A stretch of DNA of 64,000 nt from Saccharicrinis aurantiacus (GCF_001660705.2 NZ_LYBV02000035.1:124001-188000), one strand, 5' to 3'. Numbered from the stretch's first letter, positions 18,025 to 26,928 are shown. The notes: generated by a model from the letters alone, not told the origin. Made by a program: numbers and translations.

Positions 18025-18277
18025 TGACAAAATTTACAGAATAGGGCTGCTGATGGTGTATTTTAAGGTGTTCGTAAAAAATATAAGTTGTAACTAGTCG
18101 AAATGTGTAAATATTATGTTCTCAATCTTGACTAATATTTATTTGTATGCAGATTAATCGGCATTCATAATTGACTTTTGTTTTAATTCCTTTGTATAAA
18201 ATTCAAATAGCATTAACTTCGCACTGTATAAGAGAAGAACGTTTCTCTTCACTATTATCAACTAAAGAAATAAAATA

Positions 18278-19429
18278 TTGAAACTGATTGCAAAAACATT
18301 TCATGGGCTAGAAGAGATTTTAGCTAATGAACTTAATGAAATTGGCGCTCTAAATATCAAGAAAGTGAATAGAGCTGTTGAATTTGAAGGAGATTTAGAA
18401 GTCATGTACAAAGCAAATTTGCACCTACGTACAGCAATCAGAATCCTCCAACCTCTTTTTGAGTTTAAAGCAAAGAATGATCAGGAACTATATGACGAGG
18501 TTCAGAAGTTTGATTGGTCAACTTTAATGACTAACAAACAAACTTTAGCCATTGACCCGGTTGTATTCTCTGATATTTTTACACACTCACAATTTGTAGC
18601 TTTAAAGATGAAAGATGCAATTGTAGATCAGTTTAGAGATAAAACAGGTATACGTCCTTCTGTTGATGTTGAGAATCCTGATATCCGTTTGGTCATTCAC
18701 ATGGCTAAAGATAAAGCTACTGTTTCATTAGATAGTTCGGGTGACTCGCTTCACAAACGTGGTTACCGAGTGCAAGGACACAAAGCACCATTAAACGAAG
18801 TATTGGCAGCTGGTATGGTATTACTATCAGGTTGGAATCCTAAAATACCATTGGTTGACCCAATGTGTGGTTCAGGTACTATTTTGATGGAAGCTGTTAT
18901 GATTGCTAAGAAATTTGCCCCAGGATTAAACAGAAAGAACTTCGGCTTTATGACCTGGAATAGCTTTAATAAAGAGCTATGGAATAAAATTGTAGAAGAG
19001 GCAAAAGAGAAAGTAGAGCATCCACGCTTACATATTTATGGAAGTGATATAAATATGGGAGCCTTAGATATTGCCCGTGAGTCGGCATTGAGTTTCCGTT
19101 TTAATAGAGATATTAACTTCAAAGTTTCTGCTTTTGAGAAGTTAGAGCTTGAACGCCCTAAGGGTATGATCATCACAAATCCACCTTATGGTGAGCGTTT
19201 GATGAAGGATAAGGATATTAAGGATTTTTACAGAATGATCGGGAATCAATTGCAAGATGAATTCTTGGGTTATGATGCCTGGTTATTAAGTTCAGATACC
19301 AAAGCTTTGAATAACTTAGGTATTGAGGTTTCAGATAAAGTAAAATTATTTAACGGTGCCTTAGAATGTGGATTTTATCAGTATAAAATTAACTACGGCA
19401 AACTACCTAAGATTATTAAGTTTAGATAG
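18278..19429 (+). CDS. THUMP-domain class I RNA methyltransferase
   Basis: SAM-dependent RNA methyltransferase of 383 residues, similar to the N-terminal RlmL part of RlmKL (23S rRNA m2G2445). A THUMP domain (about 45-160) is followed by a Rossmann domain with DPMCGSGTILMEA and the catalytic motif TNPPYGERL, which marks N2-guanine or N6-adenine methylation. The start codon is TTG; translation from it gives MKLIAKTFHGLEEIL, matching the family start. No in-frame ATG lies nearby upstream. The RlmK domain is absent, as in other Bacteroidota. Confidence 0.9.
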   Translation: MKLIAKTFHGLEEILANELNEIGALNIKKVNRAVEFEGDLEVMYKANLHLRTAIRILQPLFEFKAKNDQELYDEVQKFDWSTLMTNKQTLAIDPVVFSDIFTHSQFVALKMKDAIVDQFRDKTGIRPSVDVENPDIRLVIHMAKDKATVSLDSSGDSLHKRGYRVQGHKAPLNEVLAAGMVLLSGWNPKIPLVDPMCGSGTILMEAVMIAKKFAPGLNRKNFGFMTWNSFNKELWNKIVEEAKEKVEHPRLHIYGSDINMGALDIARESALSFRFNRDINFKVSAFEKLELERPKGMIITNPPYGERLMKDKDIKDFYRMIGNQLQDEFLGYDAWLLSSDTKALNNLGIEVSDKVKLFNGALECGFYQYKINYGKLPKIIKFR

Positions 19430-19435
19430 TATAAC

Positions 19436-19464
19436 AAAGGCTGCTCATTGAGCAGCCTTTTTAA
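19436..19464 (+). terminator. Terminator of the THUMP methyltransferase gene
   Basis: Stem AAAGGCTGCTC / GAGCAGCCTTT followed by TT and AT-rich sequence, eight bases after the stop codon. Confidence 0.8.
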
Positions 19465-19581
19465 TTGTTATTTGATTTACAGGCCATTTAGCTGTTAGAA
19501 CGCTTCACTTTATCTATTAGGAAAGCAATATAATAGACTGAATGGGCTAAATTCTAACAACTAATACCTAACTATTAGATA

Positions 19582-20805
19582 CTAATAGTTTATTTCTCTA
19601 TCTCTAAAGCCTAGCATATATAATATTGCATCTAAGCCAATGGTTGAAATTGAATTATCGGCCCCCGCTTTTACTTTAGGTTTAGCATGGAAAGCAATTC
19701 CTAAGCCTGCAAGTTGAAGCATTGGTAAGTCGTTTGAACCATCGCCAACAGCAATCACCTGATCCAAGTGAATATCTTCTTTAAAAGCTAACAAACGTAA
19801 TAACTCAGCTTTACGCGCTCCATCAACAATGTCGCCCACATGCTTGCCCGTTAGTTTACCTTTCTTTATTTCAAGTTCATTAGAGAACACATAATCAACA
19901 CCTAATTTTGCTTTCAAGTAATTCCCAAAGTAGTTGAATCCTCCTGATAGAATAGCCGTTTTATAGCCATAAGTATTTAAGGTTTTCATTAAGCGTTCAG
20001 CACCTTCAGTAATAGGTAAGTTTTCAGCAACTTCCTTCATCACTTTTTCATCCAAACCTTTTAATAGTGATACGCGTTTGATGAAACTCTCGTTAAAGTC
20101 GATCTCACCACGCATGGCTGCTTCAGTAATCTTTTTAACCTTAGCACCTACGCCAGCTCTCTCGGCCAACTCATCAATTACCTCAGTCTGTATTAGTGTA
20201 GAATCCATATCGAAGCACACCAAACGGCGGTTTCTGCGGAATATATTGTCCTCTTGAAAAGCAATATCAATACCAATTTTACGACTTAACTCCATAAAGT
20301 CGCTCTTCATTATTTCAGCGTCAATAGGTGTACCTCTAACAAAAAACTCAACAACAGCTTTGTTGCTTTCTTCTTCAGCATTTAAGTCAATTCTACCAGA
20401 TAAACGAGAGATGGTATCAATATTCAATTGTTGCGAAGATATTATTCGCGTTACCTTAGCCAAGTGCTCGGCAGTGATTTTGCGCGCCAATAAGGTAATG
20501 ATATAACGCTCTTTACCTTGGTGTCCAACCCATTCGCTATAACGCGCTTCGCTAATAGGCGTAAATTTAATTTTAACGCCTATTTCGTAAGATTTAAATA
20601 ATAAGTCTTTCAATATAGGTGCTGACTCGTAGGCCTGTGGTACCTCAAATAAAATACCTAGTCCTAAGTCATCATGTATTACGGCCTGTCCAATATCTAA
20701 TATTTGAACATTATAGTTTGATAATATTTCTGTTAATGAAGAGGTTAAGCCGGGTTTATCTTCTCCTGATATATTAACCAGGATTATTTCACGATTATTA
20801 GCCAT
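19582..20805 (-). CDS. serB: Phosphoserine phosphatase with two ACT-like domains
   Basis: Final enzyme of serine synthesis, hydrolysing phosphoserine; cytoplasmic. At 407 residues it is the long form. Two ACT domains (about 6-85 and 98-180) precede a HAD phosphatase. Motif I is DMDST (Asp199, Asp201), motif II is LSGGF, and the metal motif is GDGSNDLPML. ACT domains usually give feedback control by serine. A TATTTTTG box lies upstream at 20829-20836. It is a single-gene unit. Confidence 0.95.
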   Translation of the reverse strand: MANNREIILVNISGEDKPGLTSSLTEILSNYNVQILDIGQAVIHDDLGLGILFEVPQAYESAPILKDLLFKSYEIGVKIKFTPISEARYSEWVGHQGKERYIITLLARKITAEHLAKVTRIISSQQLNIDTISRLSGRIDLNAEEESNKAVVEFFVRGTPIDAEIMKSDFMELSRKIGIDIAFQEDNIFRRNRRLVCFDMDSTLIQTEVIDELAERAGVGAKVKKITEAAMRGEIDFNESFIKRVSLLKGLDEKVMKEVAENLPITEGAERLMKTLNTYGYKTAILSGGFNYFGNYLKAKLGVDYVFSNELEIKKGKLTGKHVGDIVDGARKAELLRLLAFKEDIHLDQVIAVGDGSNDLPMLQLAGLGIAFHAKPKVKAGADNSISTIGLDAILYMLGFRDREINY

Positions 20806-20828
20806 GTGTAAATATATATTTTCATTAA

Positions 20829-20836
20829 CAAAAATA
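20829..20836 (-). promoter_or_regulatory. -7 box for serB
   Basis: Reads TATTTTTG on the minus strand, 23 bases before the ATG. Confidence 0.45.
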
Positions 20837-21342
20837 ACAAATCGTTATTACCAAGCCCTTTTAAAGCTATCAAATATCAGTATTTTTACTTTTTTTAACA
20901 GTGTGGTACTTTTTTTAGGTGGAAGAGGAGGAAAGGATTTTAGGTTTTAGCTACTATGATAATTGGCAGTATTAAAACCGTTTAGATAATTTAATAACCT
21001 GCAGTGATTTACAGCTTCCCTTGAGATTCTTTAGTTTCTCAGAATGATGGGCAGCATTTAGGCTTATAAATGATCAATTACATTATGCTACTTCCCCCTT
21101 GCCAAAGTGGGATTATATTAAGACTTATTCAAAATTAAGGTGAAAGATAGGGGGATTGATTTTTTTTGATGTAAGTATTAAGGCACTAGTGCTTTACAAC
21201 TCTAAATAATCCCCTTTTACTATGGGTGATTGGTTATTTCAGGCTTAAACTTTTATCTTGATACTTGATACTTGATACTTGATACTTGATACTATTTAAA
21301 AAACTCTAACTTCCATAAGTTACTATCTCTAATCTAAAATAA
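20837..21342. other. Intergenic, degenerate repeats
   Basis: No gene seen. At about 21022-21052 there is a diverged copy (TTGAGATTCTTTAGTTTCTC then AGAATGATGG) of the repeat family found at 30.2-30.5 kb. Pieces around 21090-21220 (CCCCCTTGCCAAAG, TAGGGGGATTG, AATAATCCCCTTTTA) look like a second dispersed repeat with inverted C-rich ends. Confidence 0.4.
21257..21293. repeat. Tandem heptamer CTTGATA x5
   Basis: Five exact copies of CTTGATA plus two bases. The same word, in both orientations, makes up the space at 53180-53251. It may be able to slip in copy number and lies 60 bases before a glycosyltransferase start. Confidence 0.9.
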
Positions 21343-21350
21343 TATCTTTG
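21343..21350 (+). promoter_or_regulatory. -7 box for the glycosyltransferase gene
   Basis: Reads TATCTTTG, ending only 4 bases before the ATG at 21355. If it is used, the mRNA is almost leaderless. Confidence 0.4.
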
Positions 21351-21354
21351 CTGC

Positions 21355-22497
21355 ATGACTACTAAGAAGAAAATCCTCATTTTTATAGATTGGTTTTTGC
21401 CGGCTTATAAGGCAGGAGGACCTATAAGGTCGGTAGCCAATATGGCTGAGTATTTAGATAAGGATTACCAATTTTATATATATACAGGTAATAAGGATCA
21501 TGACGGCACAGAGCTAACAGTTGCCAATAACCAGTGGGTCGAACACAATGCACACACTAAGGTGTATTATAGCTCAAGTCCTTCTTTTTTTGAGGTGGGT
21601 AGTACCATCAAAAGTATTCAGCCCAATAGCATTTACATAAACAGTATGTTTTCTTTGGCATTTACGATTTATCCTTTAAAATGGAATTTGTTTTTGGGAA
21701 ATAAGCAGCAACGTAGGGTAATTGTGGCACCTAGGGGTATGCTTCAGGCAGGAGCGCTACAGTTGAAGGCCACCAAAAAGAGATTGTTTTTAGGATTAAT
21801 GAAAACAAGTCTTCTTAAAGCTAAAAATATATATTGGCAGGCTACAGATAAGCAGGAGCTAGAGGACATTCAACTTAATATTCCACATACCTCAAATATA
21901 ATAGAGGTGGGCAATATACCGTCATTGGTTGCAGAAGAGTCGGCAAAGAAAAGTCCAAGCGATACTATTCGTTTTACCACCATTTCTTTGGTGGCCGAAA
22001 AGAAGAATCATATTTATTTTATTGATTTATTGCAGCGTGTTAAAGCGAATAAAACCATTATATACGATATCTATGGACCTATAAAGGATGCCGACTATTG
22101 GCAACAATGTAAGGAGGAGATTAAAAAAGTAGCACCTAATGTTACAGTTAATTATAAAGGCAGTATAGAGCCACATAAGGTAGCAGAGACCCTAAAACAA
22201 TACCATTATTTTGTATTACCAACCTTGGGGGAGAACTTTGGTCATGCCATATTTGAGGCGCTTGCCAATGGCCTTCCTGTACTTATATCGGATAAAACGC
22301 CTTGGTTAAATTTAGAAGAGAAGCATGCAGGTTGGAGTATTCCTTTAACAGATAAGGATGAGTGGGAGAGAGTTGTGCAAAATATAATTAATGATAAAGC
22401 AGATTACCAGGACTTGAGCCAAGGAGCAAAGGCTTTGGCTGCAGAATATGTGAGTGAGCAGAATTTTAAAGTAGGGTATGGGGAGCTGTTTAGTTAG
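21355..22497 (+). CDS. GT4-like glycosyltransferase
   Basis: Cytoplasmic sugar transferase of 380 residues with GT-B fold. The N-terminal domain starts KILIFIDWFLPAYKAGGPIRSV, typical of GT4 enzymes that work on polysaccharide or lipid-linked glycans. The C-terminal nucleotide-sugar domain has the E-x7-E motif GENFGHAIFEALANGLPVLIS. Donor and acceptor are unknown. It stands alone at the edge of the degraded repeat region, without other glycan genes, so it may be the survivor of a larger cluster. Confidence 0.88.
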   Translation: MTTKKKILIFIDWFLPAYKAGGPIRSVANMAEYLDKDYQFYIYTGNKDHDGTELTVANNQWVEHNAHTKVYYSSSPSFFEVGSTIKSIQPNSIYINSMFSLAFTIYPLKWNLFLGNKQQRRVIVAPRGMLQAGALQLKATKKRLFLGLMKTSLLKAKNIYWQATDKQELEDIQLNIPHTSNIIEVGNIPSLVAEESAKKSPSDTIRFTTISLVAEKKNHIYFIDLLQRVKANKTIIYDIYGPIKDADYWQQCKEEIKKVAPNVTVNYKGSIEPHKVAETLKQYHYFVLPTLGENFGHAIFEALANGLPVLISDKTPWLNLEEKHAGWSIPLTDKDEWERVVQNIINDKADYQDLSQGAKALAAEYVSEQNFKVGYGELFS

Positions 22498-22529
22498 GAT
22501 GCTTTTTTTATAGGTACATATTTAGGCCT

Positions 22530-22951
22530 ATGACCAATTATACCGAAAAACTACTACTTGGCAACTTTTATCATATTTATAATAGGGGGATTAATAGTTG
22601 TAAGCTATTTGGCACACAATCCAATTATGTTTATTCAAATGCAATTGGTGGTGTCAAACTAGACGTGAGGAAAAAAGATTTAATTGCAGCTACTTTGATA
22701 CTTAAAGAAGGTGGTTATATCCAGGATTCGAAAGAAGTACGCCAAAGAAAGGTTGAAATAATTGAATTAAAAGATAATACTGATATATCAACTTGCCCAT
22801 TTTGTGAATCAGATAATGTTTACAAGAAAAAAGAGATTAATCCCTTAATGATATTGCTATATTTTCTGATGGGAGCATTTTTTCCAATTTTAAGCGTAAT
22901 TATACTTGTTATGACTGTGAAAAAGAATGGAAATATCTGAAGAAAAAATAA
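22530..22951 (+). pseudogene. RAYT N-terminus fused to frameshifted DUF2007 gene
   Basis: The open frame (22530-22940, 136 residues) has two unrelated parts. Residues 1-27, with FYHIYNRGIN, look like the start of a Y1/REP-associated tyrosine transposase (HUH type), without the catalytic part. From about residue 36 it looks like a DUF2007 putative signal-transducing protein: GGVKLDVRKKDLIAATLIL, then half a zinc ribbon, CPFCESDNV, and a hydrophobic segment. At the T6 run 22878-22883 the frame is lost. With one extra T it would continue as NFKRNYTCYDCEKEWKYL and stop at 22951, supplying the second Cys pair (CYDC). So a one-base deletion, or a sequencing error, truncates it. Confidence 0.7.
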
Positions 22952-23204
22952 CGATGTTCAACAAATTGGAATAAATAATAAGGGTCGGTTTGATTTTGTA
23001 AAGCCTTATGGCGAAATAAGTTCCGTCAAACCTTTTTATTCCATTTGGGGAATAAAAAGTAACAAATACAATAAAAAGCTTTGACTCCATTGGATTTTTT
23101 AAAGGATTGGTTCATTAAATCGCTATATGCTTCATCTAGCCAACTGCTAGCGCTAAATTACTGCAATAAGAAAATGAGTAATTCATAAGCTATAAAAAGA
23201 TGAT
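22952..23204. other. Intergenic, nothing recognised
   Basis: AT-rich sequence with short open frames on both strands. None resembles a known family. Confidence 0.4.
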
Positions 23205-23212
23205 TATATTTG
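23205..23212 (+). promoter_or_regulatory. -7 box for the DUF1016 pseudogene
   Basis: Reads TATATTTG, four bases before the ATG at 23217. Confidence 0.4.
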
Positions 23213-23216
23213 CTCA

Positions 23217-23567
23217 ATGGCAGATAAGTTAGATAAACAAGTGTTTAATATCCAGTTGAGTAATCTTAAAACTAAGATTCATTCGGCTAGAACTATGGTA
23301 GCATAAAGTGTTAATCTTCAACTCATCGAACTCTATTGGGAAATAGGCAAATATATTACTGAACGTCAAATCAACTTTTCTTGGGGAAGCAATCTCATTG
23401 AACAAACTACTATAGAACTAAAGTCTGAATTTCCAGATATTAAAGGCTCTTCAAGAAGAAACTTATATGCAATAAGACAATGGAATAAGTTCTATTCACT
23501 AACAGATGCAATACCTGATGATTTTAAAAATCAGTTACCTAGTATTGAAGACCTAGAAAAAAATTAA
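23217..23567 (+). pseudogene. DUF1016 (YhcG-like) N-terminal fragment with stop
   Basis: In one frame this reads 29 residues, a TAA stop at 23304-23306, then a further 87 residues to a TAA at 23567. The second part, with LIELYWEIGKYITERQ, NFSWGSNLIEQ and IKGSSRRNLYAIRQWNKFY, matches the DUF1016 N-terminal domain of YhcG-type proteins (PDDEXK nuclease family). The stop stands where CAA (Gln) would fit, so a single C-to-T change is likely. The C-terminal nuclease half is gone. The complete family has about 330-380 residues and is linked to restriction or defence islands. Confidence 0.75.
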
Positions 23568-23606
23568 CTACAAATGATTAAAAACTAGTGCCAATAAAAT
23601 ATATAG

Positions 23607-23768
23607 TTTATAGGGCAGTCACTGGCATTTGAAGTTTCATTTCGTATCTATACCTCGCCAGAACTATTGATCCGGCTATTTAAGTTTGATAATCTTGTTG
23701 GGTTAGAAATCGGCCAGTATTCTTACGGTTCTCCATTGCACCCAAGCTTAATTCAACTCACCAACTAA
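23607..23768 (+). pseudogene. Short coding relic, acetyltransferase-like
   Basis: An open stretch with no start codon, ending in TAA at 23766-23768. It reads FRIYTSPELLIRLFKFDNLV and then LEIGQYSYGSPLHPSL. The IGQYSYG turn recalls the start of CatB-like hexapeptide acetyltransferases, but the match is short. It is best described as a truncated gene fragment of unsure origin. Confidence 0.3.
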
Positions 23769-23842
23769 CTACAAATCAGTATTATTTTAAAAATTGTATA
23801 AAAAAGGACTTGATTAGTAGTTATTATCTTTTTAAAGCGATT

Positions 23843-23850
23843 TAGCTTTG
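23843..23850 (+). promoter_or_regulatory. -7 box for the nitroreductase gene
   Basis: Reads TAGCTTTG, 21 bases before the ATG at 23872. Confidence 0.45.
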
Positions 23851-23871
23851 TATCAAAATACTTATTAAAAT

Positions 23872-24474
23872 ATGACTGATTTTGTACAACTTCCAGAACC
23901 TCAAAAAGAATTGGCATTTCCATTGATGAAAGCAATAGAAAAACGGCGTACAAAACGAAAGTGGAAAGAGGATTCATTATCTCTACAGGATATTTCTAAT
24001 ATTTTATGGGTCGCTTGTGGTAAAACCATGGAAGAAACAAAAAAAAGTAAAAGTCGGAGAACAGTACCATCCGGCAGAAATTCACAAACTATAAAAGTAT
24101 ATGCTGCAATGGATACAGGACTTTTCCTTTACGATGAGAATTTGCATGGATTAGTTTTGATTAAGACTGATGATGTAAGAGAGAATTTAACCAATCAGAA
24201 AATGATGAAAAATATGCCATTTGGTTTAGTATATGTTTCTGACTTTTCTCGGCTAAAGGGATATGTAGGTACAGATGATAATCGTAAATTATTTGTTGCG
24301 GGTACAGAAACTGGATTTATAAGTCAGAATGTATATTTATATTGTGCATCAGCAGGATTAAATACCGCTGTAATTGGATTAGTAAACCGAGAAAAATTGC
24401 ATGAAACTATGGGGCTTGCTGATTATGAAAAGATTGTTTATACGCAAGCTATCGGAAAAGCGCTAGATGATTGA
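23872..24474 (+). CDS. Nitroreductase-family FMN protein (SagB-like)
   Basis: Cytoplasmic flavin oxidoreductase of 200 residues in the nitroreductase/SagB-type group. The FMN phosphate region is AIEKRRTKRKWKEDSLSL, followed by ISNILWVACGK. A central RTVPSGRNSQTIKVY and the C-terminal GLNTAVIGLVNREKL complete the fold. Typical reactions are NAD(P)H-dependent reduction of nitro compounds or quinones; the real substrate is unknown. It has its own promoter and stands alone between two degraded stretches. Confidence 0.85.
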   Translation: MTDFVQLPEPQKELAFPLMKAIEKRRTKRKWKEDSLSLQDISNILWVACGKTMEETKKSKSRRTVPSGRNSQTIKVYAAMDTGLFLYDENLHGLVLIKTDDVRENLTNQKMMKNMPFGLVYVSDFSRLKGYVGTDDNRKLFVAGTETGFISQNVYLYCASAGLNTAVIGLVNREKLHETMGLADYEKIVYTQAIGKALDD

Positions 24475-24664
24475 TCATAGAGCTGATAATAAAGCATGAG
24501 GGTTTTGGTGTTTATTAGGAAGTATTGTTAACTTAAAGAATTAAGTTTATAACCAAATCAAATTATTGGTATGTGGTGTTTTGGAGGTTTGGTTTTTCAA
24601 ATCAGCCTACATCCTTTATCCAAGCTGTTGGCAATAATTAAACTAAAACCATAACTTATATAAA

Positions 24665-25360
24665 ATGAAAACTATGCTGAAATTTACAATTCTTTTCACG
24701 TCTATTGTATTTTGCTTCTCGTGTGGTTATAATAAGAACATTGTCTTTAAGGACTCTTTTAAGGATAATAGAAACAATTGGGATCTAAAAAACAATTACG
24801 ATGACTTCTCGGTCAATATTTCAGATGGAAATTTGAATATTGAAAAACATACAAAAAATAGTGTAAATAATGGTTGTTTGTGGCTGAACAAAGAAATAGA
24901 TGGCTTTTCAACAGATAAAGATTTCTCTATTGTTTTTTCTGCAAAAATTATGAATTATGACAGCATATCTAATCGTATCGACTTTCAATGGGGAACGATC
25001 AATGAACCAATGGTAAAATCAAGACTTTATCAAATTAAGTTTAGTATTTATGGAGACATTTATTTAGATTATTTAGAAAATGGATGGGAGCGTTTATCAA
25101 GGAAGCAATTAAAATCAGATATTAAATCCAATCTAAAAATAAATGGAGTGGAATATTCAGATCAACCTTATCCAGTTATTTCAAATATTTATAATAAATA
25201 CGAAATCTCTCAAGTGGGGGATTCATGCCTAATCTCTATTAATGACATTATAGTTTATTCTGAAAAAATTAATGTAGTACATGGAAACTACATAGGAATT
25301 CAACAATGCCTAAAGTCTTCTTGGAAAATTGATTATATAGAAATTAAACAAGAAAACTAA
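24665..25360 (+). CDS. Lipoprotein, concanavalin-like fold
   Basis: Predicted lipoprotein of 231 residues with lipobox FSC (Cys20). The rest is beta-rich: FKDSFKDNRNNWDL, then an FSIVFSAKI strand, a central domain, and a closing WKIDYIEIKQEN. The pattern of DxFxDNRNNW at the start and WKIDYIEI at the end matches LamG/DUF1080-like jelly rolls found in many Bacteroidota lipoproteins. No catalytic residues can be picked out. Function unknown; it may bind glycans or partner proteins. No operon partner. Confidence 0.65.
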   Translation: MKTMLKFTILFTSIVFCFSCGYNKNIVFKDSFKDNRNNWDLKNNYDDFSVNISDGNLNIEKHTKNSVNNGCLWLNKEIDGFSTDKDFSIVFSAKIMNYDSISNRIDFQWGTINEPMVKSRLYQIKFSIYGDIYLDYLENGWERLSRKQLKSDIKSNLKINGVEYSDQPYPVISNIYNKYEISQVGDSCLISINDIIVYSEKINVVHGNYIGIQQCLKSSWKIDYIEIKQEN

Positions 25361-25385
25361 TTGTTGCAATAATAAATAAAGCCCC

Positions 25386-25507
25386 GCTCAACGAAGCAAC
25401 CAAATAATCTAAATCGTTCGGCATATGGTTCTGGCTACGTCGCATAATGTATAAGGCTTTTAGCCTGTAAACAAGAAAGCCGCATTTTGAAAGTGCGGCT
25501 TTTGTTG
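25386..25507. repeat. Dispersed repeat, copy A, with hairpin end
   Basis: About 120 bases shared with 29466-29584. Conserved blocks are AAATCGTTCGGC, TATG, CTGGCTA, ATAAGGCTT, TAGCCTGTAAACAA and a terminal GCCGC/GCGGC hairpin. The hairpin alone is also present at 287-319. Confidence 0.75.
25473..25506. terminator. GCCGC/GCGGC hairpin, copy 2
   Basis: AAAGCCGCATTTTGAAAGTGCGGCTTTTG. It can stop transcription from the lipoprotein gene. It belongs to the repeat. Confidence 0.6.
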
Positions 25508-25644
25508 TGTCTTAAACCTCTGCGGAGCAAAGTACTTGCTTTGTTGTTATTAGCCACTTGCCTATATATTTAATGCTTCAATCCAATGCGAGTGGTATCA
25601 CAAATCCGGGGTGGGATGGAGGATTATATTTGTCGAAAACTGGA

Positions 25645-26928
25645 TTAACGAATAAGAAGTTTTCCTGTTACAGTCGTTTGTTCCTGAGTAATTTTATAAA
25701 TGTATAAGCCATGTGGTAAATGGCTAATATCAATGGGCTTGCCTGCTGTGTATTGGCTGTTTATTATAGCTTGGCCTGTGTAATTATACAAGTTTAAATG
25801 TAATGATGCACTTTTGTTAGGACAATGGATGGTGATGTAATGACTAGCCGGATTAGGAGAAACTTTAATCAACTCATCATACGCGAAAGGCACGCTAGTA
25901 GTATGTTCGATAGCGGAATAATAATAGATATCTTCTCGATATTTTACGAGGTCATCTTCATGCTTGTTATAAGCATAGAGTTGGTTGGTTGTTAATTGAT
26001 GGTGAAATGCGCTCGGTACGGTGTTTCTGTTTTTATATGGTAACAGCAAGTTATTGGCAGGCACCTCGAAATTATGCGCATAGGATTGTTCCTTAACTTC
26101 ATCATAACCTTTATTGTCGTGATCCTCATAAACAACTGTCATGCCCGCAAGCATCTTGTTAACATTGTAATTGTAGGAGGTCGAATTCATTTTAACCCAA
26201 TTGGTATTGGATTTACTAAAACATATGATCTGTCTAAGTAAATTATCTGTTCTGTCGTATAGATAATTGTACAAGAACTGAGGATTCCAGTTTTGAGTTT
26301 GCTTGTTCCAATATGATACGCCTACACTTTCTCGTTGACCATCTTTATAGAGGTAAAATTTCTTTTGCGTACGTTCCCAGTAGATTTCGGGTGCCATCCT
26401 TATTAATCGAACTTCTTCTTTAACTTGACCTGATTCGTAATAGTCAATACGAACTCTTTGCCTTGCTTCCCAAGTGTTTGAGCTAGGTTCCCAAATCAGT
26501 ATTTCTTTTAATAAAAGTTCGCTATTGTATGAGTAGGTATATTTCTTCTCGTTATTCCAACCATCAGAATCCTTCCATTTGTAGTGTGTGTCCGTTACTA
26601 AAATACCTGAGCTTGTATAGGATGATACCTTCTTATCTACATTTTTCCAATTCTGCTTGGCTTCATCCCACTCATAATTGCTTGTTTCAGTTTCATTGCC
26701 ATTAGTATCGTATAAGTAGGTTTGTTTGGTGTAGGGCTTATCCCAAGCAGAAGAAGCTTCGTTAAAAACATACTGAACTACAGCATCAAGCTTAAAGCCA
26801 TTGCTAATAAAGTCTTGCGTGTTTGTTGTATGCAGCAGCTCTGTAGGTTTTGAATAAATCAGTGTTTGCCCATTAGAAGGGTAAGTGAGTAATACGCCAA
26901 TAGTTAGTATTAGAAGTTGTTTCATCAT
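25645..26928 (-). CDS. T9SS-sorted repeat protein
   Basis: Secreted protein of 427 residues. A signal peptide (about 1-20) is followed by roughly six or seven imperfect repeats of about 40-45 residues. Each has an aromatic-rich motif like TYLYDTNGNETETSNYEW, KKVSSYTSSGILVTDTHYKW or KFYLYKDGQRESVGVSYW, in the style of YD-like or beta-strand repeats. The last about 75 residues form a type A T9SS sorting domain: VSPNPASHYITIHC, LNLYNYTGQ and HGLYIYKITQ...GKLLIR. It is therefore exported by the type IX system and attached to or released from the cell surface. Function unknown. Confidence 0.85.
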   Translation of the reverse strand: MMKQLLILTIGVLLTYPSNGQTLIYSKPTELLHTTNTQDFISNGFKLDAVVQYVFNEASSAWDKPYTKQTYLYDTNGNETETSNYEWDEAKQNWKNVDKKVSSYTSSGILVTDTHYKWKDSDGWNNEKKYTYSYNSELLLKEILIWEPSSNTWEARQRVRIDYYESGQVKEEVRLIRMAPEIYWERTQKKFYLYKDGQRESVGVSYWNKQTQNWNPQFLYNYLYDRTDNLLRQIICFSKSNTNWVKMNSTSYNYNVNKMLAGMTVVYEDHDNKGYDEVKEQSYAHNFEVPANNLLLPYKNRNTVPSAFHHQLTTNQLYAYNKHEDDLVKYREDIYYYSAIEHTTSVPFAYDELIKVSPNPASHYITIHCPNKSASLHLNLYNYTGQAIINSQYTAGKPIDISHLPHGLYIYKITQEQTTVTGKLLIR

